Below, piece by piece: positions 1 to 9,617 of a DNA stretch of 37,312 nt. The DNA is taken from NCBI GenBank assembly GCA_028285105.1, contig JANQQE010000006.1:1-37312 (forward strand), in the 5' to 3' direction. Made by a program: the position numbers and the translations under genes. Position 1 is the stretch's first letter, and the number at the start of each line of letters is the position of its first letter. Source of the stretch: Alphaproteobacteria bacterium (lineage in GTDB: Bacteria > Planctomycetota > Phycisphaerae > UBA1845). The notes beneath the pieces are model-generated. The model was not told the DNA's origin and searched no databases. It saw only the letters and a list, made by a program, of their open reading frames with translations.

Positions 1-261
1 CAAGAATACCCGACGCTCAGCGACATTTGTTCAGTAAGTCAACATAGTCGTCCGTCGAATATGTCCGTGCAGCAACTTGGGACGAAAGCTCTTAACGTAC
101 ATAAAGCTGCGTGCTAGCCGTGCATAATGTCCGAAAGCGGGAATCCAGGCGAGTGAATCAGTCCAACTCAACCAACGCCATCAGCCCTAGGAAGATTCGC
201 TGCAGTCAAACCGAGAAATCAGTCGCTGCCCGGACTTGTTCTGAATTGTTTCTGTTTGGTC
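1..261. other. Left edge, no supported gene
   Basis: Frame 1 of the plus strand is open from the window edge to a TAG at 112-114. This could be the tail of a gene lying to the left, but 37 codons with no recognisable motif cannot support a call. I see no clear hairpin terminator for the minus-strand gene that ends at 262. Confidence 0.3.
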
Positions 262-2739
262 TTACGGACCGGTCAGGATGGCTGCATAGGCGGCCCAGTC
301 ATCCAGATCGATCGAATCATCCGATTGGTCCACGTTGGCGCAGGCGCATCCCGCCTTCTCCCCGAGGTCAGATCCAAAGCAGCCCATGAATACTTGAAGA
401 TCCGCGAGATCGAGATCGCCGTCGGCATCCAGGTCACCCGGTGTGACGCAGGTACACGAGTCGAAAGCGAGTTCGACGCTATCGCTAAAGACCACGCAAT
501 TCGCTCCAAGGGTCAGGGCTCGCTGCGAGTATATTCCTTCGTTGCTGGCGGTGACGTTCTGAATCATGAGCGTGTCGGTGAAGGTGCCCGAGACATTGCC
601 ACCGTCAAACAATTGGACACCATCTTTATACCATTGACGAAATACCGAATAGGGGCCTCCGTCGGCAGTGGCCGTGTAAGAAACGGTATCGCCCTCGGTG
701 ACGCATTGGCCGACAGGCTGCACCACGAACGTCGCATCGCCAAACTGGATGAAGGCTGAGGTCGTCGTCTCTTCGCCGCCGCATTGATCGCGAACAATGC
801 ACGCGTACTCGGCAAGATCGTTCACATTGGCATTTACGATCTGCAGCGTGTTTGTGCCAACACCTTCATACTTGCCTGGTTGATTTGGAAGCGCCAACCC
901 GTTCTGCAGCCATTCGTAGGTGAGGGCATCGCCCGCGGCATTAACCGCGATGACTACCGTGTTGCCGGAGCAAGTGTTGGTCAATGCAGCCGGCTGTTGC
1001 ACGATACTTAGAAGTTCAAGGGCGGTAAGGTCTGCTGATCCAGTGATGGTCAAAATGCACCCCATTGATACTTCGCAGGAATAGGCTCCTTCGTCAGCCG
1101 ATTCGGTGTTTGGAATGGTCAACGTTGGCGTGGCAGTGCCGACGGCATCGACGCCTTCGATCAACGGCGCGCCATTTTTAAGCCATTGGTAGTCCAATCC
1201 GGGGATGGAAGATGTGACCGATATTTGAGCATCGTCATTCGGGCACACAATCGTGCTGACCGGACCCGAAAGTGACTGATTTAGTGACGCGACTTGGCAG
1301 TCGTCTGGCGAGCCGTCATCGTCGCAGTCCATCTCGATGATGTCGCATTCGTCTGGTGCGCCGTTGAAGTTGCAATCGTCGCTTGTCGTGCCGGAGATAT
1401 CACATTCGTCAATAATCTGGTTGCCGTTGCAATCCTGGTAAAAATTGGCGTACCAGGCGATCGTGTCGTCGAAATAGGAGGCATATAGAAGGTCTTCTTT
1501 TCCATCACCGTTAAAGTCCGCAGCAAATGCGGAGATAGCACCATCGGCAGCAAGCGTGACTATCTGTTCTTGGCTGAAGTCTCCCAGTCCATCGATGTTC
1601 TCATACCACGCTACCTTGTTGTCGGTGAATGATACGGAACCGACATCAAGATCGGCATCGTCGTCGAGGTCTTTGGCAAATACTCCTTCTGCGCCGAAAG
1701 CTGTGGTCGCAATGACTAGCTCGCTACCGAATGCGCCTGCTCCGTCCAGGTTTTCGTACCACGCAATCTTATTGTCGGCAAAGGAAGCGGAAAGCACATC
1801 TGCATCGCCGTCACCGTCCAGGTCTCCCGCAAAAACGGATTGAGGGAAATCGGCAATCGTCGAGATTATCTGGAGTGGTCCAAAGTTGCCTAATCCGTCC
1901 GTGTTCTCATACCACGCGATCCTGTCTGGAGCGAAGGACGCGGAAAGCACGTCAATGTCTGTGTCGCCGTCCAAGTCCACTGCGTAGACTGAGGTCGGAT
2001 TGATTGCTTCCGTTGTAATGATCTGTTGCGGCCCGAATGTGCCCAATCCGTCCGTGTTTTCGTACCAGGCAACTTTGCTTTCCCAGTTCAATTGGGCGAG
2101 GCCCGATGTGGATAGTACGTCAGCGTCGCCGTCGCCATCCAAGTCTACTGCCATGATCGATCCCGGACTTTCGACATCGATTGAGATGATTTGCTCTGGT
2201 CCAAAGGTGCCCAATCCATCCGTGTTCTCGTGCCAGGAGATGCGTCCATTGGCGAATCCCGACGCACTAAGTACATCAACATGCCCGTCACCGTCCAAGT
2301 CCGCCGCATATACAGCGCGAGCATTGCCAGCTGTGGTGTTGATTACCTGTCCAACGTCAAAGTTGCCCAATCCATCGCTGTTTTCGTACCAGGAGATTTC
2401 CTGACCGAGGTCGGCAGCGGAGAGCACATCAATATCTCCGTCATCGTCAAGGTCCGCGGCGAATACGGATAGTGCGCCATCGGCTCCTGTCGAAATGGCC
2501 GGCCTTTGAGTGAATTCGGTGGTGAATTCGCAAGAATCGGGAATGCCGTTATTGTTACAGTCGAAGTTCGTGCCTCCGGCAATGTCAACTGCGTCGTCGA
2601 CGCCATTCCCATTGCAATCAGCAGCGTGCGCAGGAACGGCGGCAACGAACTGGAAGCAGAACAGCGCCATGAGGGCTGCCAGCGTGGTGCAAGGTTTAGC
2701 TAAGATAGTTACCCGTCGACGCAAGCTTTGAAGATTCAT
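262..2739 (-). CDS. Secreted VCBS/FG-GAP repeat protein with Ig-like domains and dockerin-like C-terminus
   Basis: An 825-residue exported protein of unknown role. The ATG at 2737-2739 is chosen because GGAG (2749-2752) lies 9 nt upstream and a signal peptide follows directly (basic start, hydrophobic core, A-H-A cleavage site near residue 39). The longer frame back to 2850 has no such support. Next come two D-C-N-x-N-G calcium-type motifs. Seven VCBS/FG-GAP repeats of about 50 residues follow (roughly 86-433), each with D-L-D-G-D-x-D-x-D-V-L-S and W-Y-E-N. Then come more Cys/Asp motifs, three Ig-like domains (about 488-573, 576-663 and 668-759, with W-x-K/Q-N-G and Y-x-C signatures in the first two) and a dockerin-like module from about 762. 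FG-GAP repeats usually fold as a beta-propeller and Ig domains suggest adhesion; a surface or adhesive role is inference. The gene stands alone, divergent from gltX. Confidence 0.9.
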   Translation of the reverse strand: MNLQSLRRRVTILAKPCTTLAALMALFCFQFVAAVPAHAADCNGNGVDDAVDIAGGTNFDCNNNGIPDSCEFTTEFTQRPAISTGADGALSVFAADLDDDGDIDVLSAADLGQEISWYENSDGLGNFDVGQVINTTAGNARAVYAADLDGDGHVDVLSASGFANGRISWHENTDGLGTFGPEQIISIDVESPGSIMAVDLDGDGDADVLSTSGLAQLNWESKVAWYENTDGLGTFGPQQIITTEAINPTSVYAVDLDGDTDIDVLSASFAPDRIAWYENTDGLGNFGPLQIISTIADFPQSVFAGDLDGDGDADVLSASFADNKIAWYENLDGAGAFGSELVIATTAFGAEGVFAKDLDDDADLDVGSVSFTDNKVAWYENIDGLGDFSQEQIVTLAADGAISAFAADFNGDGKEDLLYASYFDDTIAWYANFYQDCNGNQIIDECDISGTTSDDCNFNGAPDECDIIEMDCDDDGSPDDCQVASLNQSLSGPVSTIVCPNDDAQISVTSSIPGLDYQWLKNGAPLIEGVDAVGTATPTLTIPNTESADEGAYSCEVSMGCILTITGSADLTALELLSIVQQPAALTNTCSGNTVVIAVNAAGDALTYEWLQNGLALPNQPGKYEGVGTNTLQIVNANVNDLAEYACIVRDQCGGEETTTSAFIQFGDATFVVQPVGQCVTEGDTVSYTATADGGPYSVFRQWYKDGVQLFDGGNVSGTFTDTLMIQNVTASNEGIYSQRALTLGANCVVFSDSVELAFDSCTCVTPGDLDADGDLDLADLQVFMGCFGSDLGEKAGCACANVDQSDDSIDLDDWAAYAAILTGP
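1441..2484 (-). repeat. Seven tandem VCBS/FG-GAP coding repeats
   Basis: Seven in-frame repeats of roughly 150 nt lie inside the secreted-protein gene. They are similar at DNA level too: the stretch encoding W-Y-E-N-T-D-G-L-G-x-F-G recurs almost unchanged around 1590, 1750, 1900, 2055, 2220 and 2385. Each repeat carries one Asp-rich calcium-binding loop. The fifth and sixth repeats deviate most: the fifth has D-G-A-G-A-F-G-S in place of D-G-L-G-x-F-G-P, and the sixth has V-G-S-V in place of V-L-S-A. This points to expansion by duplication followed by divergence. Confidence 0.85.
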
Positions 2740-3157
2740 ATGTTGGCACTCCAAGATCGGGAACGGGCATCGTGTCAATGATCGACGTCTATATACCGGT
2801 ATTTCCCAATTGGCCTCGTCAGAGTTCGCCGTCGAGCCGTATTGGATCATTCAGCGATCGTTCAGGGCCGTTACTATTTTCCATGTGACGATTCATCATC
2901 ATTTCTGCCTTGTTTTCCGGGGGCGTTCAGCGGTTGTAGTTGCCTCTCGTCGCGCGACAGCTGAATCACATCTTACCGCTTAGACCGGCCTATTCCCATT
3001 TTTCGCTCATTGACGTATGGAAATCGGTTTTGCGCGATGCCTGCATGGGAGTTGATCCGGCAATCGCGCTTGACTTGATCTCTTACCCATGCTAATGTTC
3101 GGGTTCAGTTAGGGTTTTGGGCTTGCGGCTTTTGTTGATTTTGGTTGGGGATTTTTG
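2740..3157. other. Divergent intergenic region between the VCBS protein and gltX
   Basis: This 418-nt stretch separates two divergent genes. The right part holds the gltX promoter candidate (3070-3098). On the left I see only the GGAG ribosome binding site of the minus-strand gene (2749-2752). I could not find a convincing -35/-10 pair for that gene or any structured RNA. Confidence 0.5.
3070..3098 (+). promoter_or_regulatory. Sigma-70-type promoter candidate for gltX
   Basis: TTGACT (3070-3075) and TAATGT (3093-3098) are separated by exactly 17 nt, and TG sits one base before the -10 (extended -10). Transcription would begin near 3105, leaving a leader of about 50 nt before gltX and possibly serving gltX, the PfkB kinase and recA. 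Confidence 0.55.
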
Positions 3158-4723
3158 GTGAGTGCTTCTGGGTGTCGAGTTCGGTTTGCCCCTTCTCCTA
3201 CGGGGTATTTGCACATTGGCGGGGCGCGGACGGCTCTTTTCAATTGGCTGTTGGCCCGGCGGTTGGGCGGGCGGTTTGTGCTTCGGATCGAGGATACCGA
3301 CCGGTCGCGGCATGTGTCCGACTCGCTGGAGAAAATCCTTGCCGACATGCGGTGGCTGGGGCTTGAGTGGGATGAGGGGCCCAAAGATGCCAGTGTTTTA
3401 GATTCAGCCGGTGCGGCCGGCGATGCCGGTACTTCTGGTGATGGCGGTGAGGGCGACTTCGGGCCTTACTGTCAGAGTCAGCGGTTGGCGATTTATCAGG
3501 AGCATGTGCAGCGGCTGATCGATGCGGGCCATGCGTACTATGCGCTGGAAACGCCCGAAGAGTTAGCCGCCATGCGCGAGCAAGCCCGCGCGAACAAGAC
3601 CGATTACAAATACCGCCGGCCCGATCCGCTGCCCACGCCCGAGCAGGCACAAGCCGCCCGCGACGAAGGGCGTCCGGTGGTGGTGCGACTCAAGATGGGC
3701 GATGCGGATATCACCGTTACCGATGACATCCTCGGTGAGGTGACGTTGGCAGCCGACCAGCTTGAAGACTTCGTCATTCAAAAGGGCGACGGTTGGCCGA
3801 CCTATCACCTGGCTTGCGTGGTCGATGACGCCCTCATGAAAATCACGCACGTGCTTCGCGGTCAGGAGCATCTGATGAACACGCCCAAGCACATCGCGAT
3901 TCAACGAGCGCTGGGGTTCGACACGCCAAACTATGCGCACCTGCCCATCATCTTCAATATGAGCGGGTCAAAGATGAGCAAACGCGACAAAGAGAAGGCC
4001 ATCAAGAAGGGCGAGGTTCCGCCGGAAATCGATGTGCATGACTTCCGCGCGTCCGGGTATCTGCCCGAGGCCTTGCTGAATTTCATTTCGCTGCTGGGTT
4101 GGTCCACCGGCGACGACACCGAGCAGATTACGCTGGATGAAACGGCAAGACGCTTTGCGGTCGAGGGAATCGGTAAGGGAAATGCCAAGTTCGATCGCGA
4201 CAAGCTGCTTTCGTTCAACACGGATTGGGCGGCGAGGGTTAGCGAAGATCGATTGCTGGAATGTTTCGTTGATTACTTGCAGGTCAACGATTCGCCGCTC
4301 GCCGATCTGCCCGACGCGACGCTTCGGCGAATGCTTGAGTTGTGTAAGGGATTTCGCACGTTTCCCGATGTGATCGCGAAGATCGGGTTTGCTTTCGTGG
4401 ACGATTCCGCGATTGAGTATCAAGAGAAGGCCGTTCGCAAGGTGCTCGAAAAGAACGACGGTGCCGGTTACGCGGTGCTTCGCAATGTGGTAGCTTGCCT
4501 TGAATCGTTGGACCCGTGGACGGCGTCGGCGATCGAAGCGGAACTCACGAATTTCTGCGAGGCGAACGATCTCAAGCTTGGCGGGGTGGCTCAGCCGCTT
4601 CGGGTTGCGCTGAGTGGTGGGATGGTCAGCCCGGCGATCTACGACACGTTGGAACTGGTTGGCCGTGATCGCACGATCAACCGAATCAAGCAAACCATGA
4701 TGCAAGGAAGCGAGCAAGCATAG
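3158..4723 (+). CDS. gltX: Glutamyl-tRNA synthetase
   Basis: Class I aminoacyl-tRNA synthetase of 521 residues that charges tRNA with glutamate in the cytoplasm. The HIGH signature is H19-I-G-G within a typical front end (R-F-A-P-S-P-T-G). The KMSKR loop is intact (K272-M-S-K-R276). The C-terminal anticodon-binding region shows the usual bacterial length. The GTG at 3158 is preferred because GGGG (3147-3150) lies 7 nt upstream; a TTG at 3155 is the alternative. An odd feature is an insertion of about 25 Gly/Ala/Asp/Ser-rich residues (76-100) between W-D-E-G-P and F-G-P-Y-C-Q-S-Q-R, where relatives are nearly contiguous. Whether the enzyme also charges tRNA-Gln cannot be read here. The PfkB gene starts 2 nt after the stop, so the two are probably co-transcribed. 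Confidence 0.97.
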   Translation: MSASGCRVRFAPSPTGYLHIGGARTALFNWLLARRLGGRFVLRIEDTDRSRHVSDSLEKILADMRWLGLEWDEGPKDASVLDSAGAAGDAGTSGDGGEGDFGPYCQSQRLAIYQEHVQRLIDAGHAYYALETPEELAAMREQARANKTDYKYRRPDPLPTPEQAQAARDEGRPVVVRLKMGDADITVTDDILGEVTLAADQLEDFVIQKGDGWPTYHLACVVDDALMKITHVLRGQEHLMNTPKHIAIQRALGFDTPNYAHLPIIFNMSGSKMSKRDKEKAIKKGEVPPEIDVHDFRASGYLPEALLNFISLLGWSTGDDTEQITLDETARRFAVEGIGKGNAKFDRDKLLSFNTDWAARVSEDRLLECFVDYLQVNDSPLADLPDATLRRMLELCKGFRTFPDVIAKIGFAFVDDSAIEYQEKAVRKVLEKNDGAGYAVLRNVVACLESLDPWTASAIEAELTNFCEANDLKLGGVAQPLRVALSGGMVSPAIYDTLELVGRDRTINRIKQTMMQGSEQA

Positions 4724-4725
4724 TC

Positions 4726-5631
4726 ATGTCACTTTTGGTTACAGGAAGTTTGGGGATCGATACGGTTGAAACGCCGCATGGCACAGCTCCGGAAGTGTTG
4801 GGCGGGTCGGCGGTTTATTTCGCGGTGGCTGCAACGCACTTTACGAATGTGCGGCTTGTCGGTGTGGTGGGCGAGGATTTCCCCGAATCGTTCAGCAAAC
4901 TCATGCAGGATGCAGGCATCGATTGTGCAGGGTTGGAGATTCGCGAAGGCAGCAAGACGTTTCGCTGGAGCGGTAAGTATTCAGACGACATGAACGATCG
5001 CGACACGCTCGACGTGCAGTTGAACGTTTTGGAAGAGAAGGGTCCGACGGTGCCGGCAGCCTTTGCGGACAGCGAGATATTGTTCCTGGCCAACACGCAC
5101 CCAGCCCTTCAGCGCGAGATGCGAAGTCAGGTGAAGAACCCGCGTCTGACCGTGTGCGACACGATGGATCTTTGGATCGATTCGGCGCGGGACGATTTGC
5201 TGGAAACGTTGAAGGTAGTGGATGGACTCATCATCAACGATGGCGAGGCTCGGCAACTCACGGGTAAAAAGGATAACATCGCTGCGGCTGCGGCGCTTCT
5301 TCAAATGGGTCCGAAGTTTGCGGTGGTCAAGAAGGGCGAGCACGGCGCGATCCTTGTGACGGAGAAGGGCATCACGGTGATCCCGGCGTACCCGACGATG
5401 GATGTGGTCGATCCAACGGGTGCGGGCGACAGCTTTGCCGGCGGGATGCTCGGTTATCTTTGTACGCAAGCCGAGATCGACGATGTGGCGCTGAAGCGTT
5501 CGTTGATTCGCGGGACGGTGACGGCATCGATCACGATCGAGGACTTTTCGCTGACACGCATCAAAGATACGTCACGCGACGAAATTGAAAAACGAGTGCG
5601 GGCATTTTCCGAAATGTTGCGCATTGATTGA
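4726..5631 (+). CDS. PfkB-family carbohydrate kinase
   Basis: A 301-residue cytoplasmic kinase of the ribokinase/PfkB superfamily, which moves the ATP gamma-phosphate onto a sugar or nucleoside hydroxyl. The N-terminal substrate side shows G-S-L-G-I-D and G-G-S-A-V-Y-F-A. The C-terminal signature is D229-P-T-G-A-G-D235-S-F-A-G-G, with D235 as the expected catalytic base and the preceding glycines forming the anion hole. The substrate cannot be assigned: the family includes ribokinases, adenosine kinases and fructokinases, and no diagnostic residues stand out to me. The start is only 2 nt beyond the gltX stop, consistent with translational coupling. recA follows 48 nt later. Confidence 0.92.
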   Translation: MSLLVTGSLGIDTVETPHGTAPEVLGGSAVYFAVAATHFTNVRLVGVVGEDFPESFSKLMQDAGIDCAGLEIREGSKTFRWSGKYSDDMNDRDTLDVQLNVLEEKGPTVPAAFADSEILFLANTHPALQREMRSQVKNPRLTVCDTMDLWIDSARDDLLETLKVVDGLIINDGEARQLTGKKDNIAAAAALLQMGPKFAVVKKGEHGAILVTEKGITVIPAYPTMDVVDPTGAGDSFAGGMLGYLCTQAEIDDVALKRSLIRGTVTASITIEDFSLTRIKDTSRDEIEKRVRAFSEMLRID

Positions 5632-5679
5632 TATATTGACGGTTGATATTGGCAAAAACCTAAATCAGCGGAGACAGTC

Positions 5680-6801
<1,122 letters not shown>

Positions 6802-6887
6802 CGGTAGTTTGGCATTAGACTCAATGGCCTGCGTTATCTTGTCTTTTGGGGTGTGGTATGGCAAGACCGAAGAAGGATTCGCGGTTG

Positions 6888-6912
6888 CTTCAAAGTACCT
6901 GTAACTTTGAAG
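6888..6912 (+). repeat. Hairpin downstream of recA
   Basis: CTTCAAAGT (6888-6896) pairs perfectly with ACTTTGAAG (6904-6912) around a 7-nt loop. It lies 87 nt after the recA stop and lacks a T-tract, so it may be a processing or mRNA-stability element rather than a classic terminator. Confidence 0.5.
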
Positions 6913-6950
6913 TAGTCAAAGAGTGCAGTGCGCGAGCGATGGGCTGGCAA

Positions 6951-6972
6951 GTTACTTGTATTGTCAAGTAAC
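6951..6972 (+). repeat. Second hairpin in the recA-Gre intergenic region
   Basis: GTTACTTG (6951-6958) pairs perfectly with CAAGTAAC (6965-6972) across a 6-nt loop. No T-run follows on either strand. Confidence 0.45.
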
Positions 6973-7198
6973 CGTTTCGCCGCCGGTATGCTGCGATGAT
7001 CTCTGCGGTCTAAGAGCAATTGGTTGGCGCATCCGGTACGGCTGCGCTTTGACAACTGCGTGCCATGACAACTGTGCTTCGTCGCCGGTTTGTCAACCTT
7101 GGCAGACAAAGCTGACGGTTGCACCCGTCTTGCGAACGGCATGTCACGCGCTGTATTTGGATTATGCGTTTAGACTGATGTGATTCTTGTCAGTCGCC

Positions 7199-9400
7199 CT
7201 AATCGGCAGAGATGGCTGAGGTGAACGAGATCACGCGGTATTCGCCGGGCGGATCGAAGAAGTCCACGGTTGTCACATCGCCTTCCTGGTGGCCGAGGAT
7301 GGCTTGGGCGACGGGCGTCTTGTAATTGTAAATCTGCTTCGACGGTTCCGCTTCCCATTGGCTGAGGATGACCAGTTCCTGCTTGGCGCCTTCTTCGACG
7401 TGTTCAAGTGCCACCTTCGACCCGATACCGACGTGATTGGTCGGGACGTCTTCCGGGTTCAACACGGATGCGATGGCCATTTCGTTTTGCATTTGAGCCA
7501 ATCGGGCACGGAGCAGATCGCGCTCTTCGAGGGCGAACTTGTACTCAGAATTTTCAGAAAGGTCGCCGTGGGCAGCAGCGGCACCGATTGCTTCTGCGTT
7601 TTGCTTCATTTTGACGTTGAGCAACTCGTCGATTTCGGCTTGCTTGTTCTTATAGCCGCTTGCGGTGACATACATGATGTCATCGCGTTCCCACTTGGGC
7701 AGTGACGGTGTGACCTTGGTCAATTGCGGGAACTGCTTGCGGATCATGCCGAGCATGTCGTCGCCGGCGCGTCCGAGATTGTCAAGTCGTTCGATTTGCG
7801 TACGAAGTGCGGATGCAACACCGGTTTCGATTTCTTCGACCATCTTCTTGAAGCGTTCGAACTTTTTGGCCCGCAGGACGTCACGCGTGTTCTGAACGAT
7901 TTGTCGTGCATGTGCCTTCGAGATGTTTTCGCCGCGCTGAATCGATGCGAGCGCCTGGAACATTTTCGTCGCGATGCTGACGAGCGGGATATCGAGCTTC
8001 GCAGCATCAACGGATGATCCTTTCCAAAGCCAGAGCAAGCCTTCGTTCATACCGACCGGTTCACGAAGAATGGCGTCGGAGAGTTTTTCGAAATTCTCCT
8101 TCTTGTGCCCCAGTTCGACGAGATGCTTTGCAAGCGTTTCCGCGACATCGAGCGGAGCATGCGGTAAGAGGCGCTCCAGCGCAGACGTCAGGTTTTCGGG
8201 ATGGCTTCCTTCAAGTGCGACGCAAGCGGCTGGCCAAAGCGAAGGCACTTCGACATCCAGGATCGACGCGACCGGATCGTCGATCTTCTTCATGATATCG
8301 ACCAGGCGGCCGTCGGCTGACTCATCTCCGAGGATGCCGTCGATCTTGTGTGCGGCTAAGTACGGCAATAGCTCGAATTTTCCGGTTTGTCCGCTGTGTC
8401 GAACGGCTCTATCCAAGATGCGATCGCGAATCGAGGAAATGACTTCCGGATCGTGTGTTTCCTTGCGATTCACGCTTGATTTGATGTACGCTTCGACGAT
8501 TTTTAGATCCTGCAACGGGTCGTGCGACGATGCGAGTTGCCCATGGACTTCATCTTTGAGCGACGTGCCGACCGGATCGTAGGTTAGAAAATAAGGTGAG
8601 CGCCCTTCGATGGTGACGTGCGGTGAATTGCGCAGCCCCTGTCGCGCTTTCGTCCACCACTTGGTCCAACCCGATGCCGTGATGTGCTTGGGCGTAAGGA
8701 TCGCCTTCAACTCGTTGCTGTCCATCGATTGCGAATTGCAGGCGAGGATGCTCTGCACGATTTTAGCCGGGTCGTCCTTCAAAAGTTTCTGCAACTTCTC
8801 TTCATCGAACTGGGCCATGACATAGAAGTTCTCTTCGTCGGCAGGCATGAAATTGTCGGCTAACTCTACAGCGCCGAACGCTTCATCGCCCTGGTCGGTC
8901 GTCAGTTCAAACTCCCATTCGTCGCGGTCAATGCTTTCGACTCGAGCGGCGCCTTCTTCGTGACGACGGGCGAGGTGCGAACCTTCTTCAAGTTGCAAGC
9001 AGACATCGAGCGTACGAATTGCGCGACGCACGGGCCGACCCCCTTCGATGCCCGACTCGGTGATCAGGGCTTCAAGTCCTTCGGCATCGCCATGTACCTC
9101 TCGGTACAGATCGGCGACGGTCTTGCGAAGCGGGTCGCTCTTTTTGATTTTGAGAAGGAGTTGGCTTGCGGTGGCAAGAACGTCAGGGGGATCGACCGAA
9201 CTGGTCAGTGCTTCGATGGTCATCGTCGCCATCGATTCGGCTTCTGCCGCGTGCCCGGTTTTGGTTAATCGCTCAAGCACTTCGGCGTGTTGCTGCCACT
9301 GGGCCGGATTGACTTCAGAATCAACGAGGGAGAGCCATGCTTCTTCAACGCCACGGATATTTCCGGTGGAAGCCAATTTCACCAAGGTTGCGGTATCCAT
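7199..9400 (-). CDS. Giant Gre-type transcript cleavage factor with long N-terminal extension
   Basis: A 733-residue protein whose last 155 residues are a GreA/GreB-type module. It has a coiled-coil hairpin with the tip H611-G-D-L-S-E-N-S-E-Y, whose acidic D613 and E616 match the residues that Gre factors insert into the RNA polymerase secondary channel. A C-terminal FKBP-like part follows (G-x-G-S-K-V, P-V-A-Q-A-I-L-G). Ordinary GreA is about 158 residues. Here some 570 residues precede it: mostly alpha-helical and TPR-like at both ends, with a distinctive middle (W245-T-K-W-W, then S-P-Y-F-L-T-Y-D near 268-275). Long Gre proteins with such a front end are known from spirochaetes. A role in rescuing backtracked polymerase is well supported; the job of the extension is unknown. 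AGAGAGG lies just upstream of the ATG. Confidence 0.9.
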   Translation of the reverse strand: MDTATLVKLASTGNIRGVEEAWLSLVDSEVNPAQWQQHAEVLERLTKTGHAAEAESMATMTIEALTSSVDPPDVLATASQLLLKIKKSDPLRKTVADLYREVHGDAEGLEALITESGIEGGRPVRRAIRTLDVCLQLEEGSHLARRHEEGAARVESIDRDEWEFELTTDQGDEAFGAVELADNFMPADEENFYVMAQFDEEKLQKLLKDDPAKIVQSILACNSQSMDSNELKAILTPKHITASGWTKWWTKARQGLRNSPHVTIEGRSPYFLTYDPVGTSLKDEVHGQLASSHDPLQDLKIVEAYIKSSVNRKETHDPEVISSIRDRILDRAVRHSGQTGKFELLPYLAAHKIDGILGDESADGRLVDIMKKIDDPVASILDVEVPSLWPAACVALEGSHPENLTSALERLLPHAPLDVAETLAKHLVELGHKKENFEKLSDAILREPVGMNEGLLWLWKGSSVDAAKLDIPLVSIATKMFQALASIQRGENISKAHARQIVQNTRDVLRAKKFERFKKMVEEIETGVASALRTQIERLDNLGRAGDDMLGMIRKQFPQLTKVTPSLPKWERDDIMYVTASGYKNKQAEIDELLNVKMKQNAEAIGAAAAHGDLSENSEYKFALEERDLLRARLAQMQNEMAIASVLNPEDVPTNHVGIGSKVALEHVEEGAKQELVILSQWEAEPSKQIYNYKTPVAQAILGHQEGDVTTVDFFDPPGEYRVISFTSAISAD

Positions 9401-9617
9401 TCGATCCTCTCTAAATCAGTCTATATCCATTTCCTTACGTCGCGCAGGTCCGTAATTCGGCGACAGGAATCTCCCATTGTGACAGATGGACCGCAATCTG
9501 TCGAGAACGAGTTTGTTCCGTCAATTCCGCTCTCTGTGGCATCTTGGGAACAGTTGCATCATGCTTGCAATCATTTAGGCATCGCCATGCTGCGATCGGA
9601 ATGACAATGTGGATGGA
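9401..9617. other. Gap between glycosyltransferase-like and Gre genes
   Basis: Both flanking genes are on the minus strand. A TATAGA is present on the minus strand shortly before the Gre ribosome binding site, but no matching -35 lies at 16-18 nt. I see no hairpin terminator and no convincing gene. Confidence 0.4.

Larger units (their letters stand above)
6802..7198. other. Convergent intergenic region with inverted repeats
   Basis: This 397-nt stretch lies between recA and the convergent Gre-domain gene. It holds two compact hairpins (6888-6912 and 6951-6972), a repeated GACAACTG (7051-7058 and 7067-7074) and three copies of TTGTCAA in either orientation (6961-6967, 7049-7055 as TTGACAA, 7090-7096). 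None has a following T-run, so ordinary terminators are not evident. The small open frames on both strands have no family motif and poor starts. Confidence 0.5.

Noticed and set aside
5628..5649. Doubled TTGATAT before recA as an SOS box
   Set aside because: It is a direct repeat, not the palindrome expected of a LexA site, and its first copy overlaps the preceding stop codon.
6923..7183. 86-codon plus-strand frame between recA and the Gre gene
   Set aside because: Many cysteines, no motif, poor start and codon choice unlike neighbours; a 102-codon frame on the other strand is equally unsupported.
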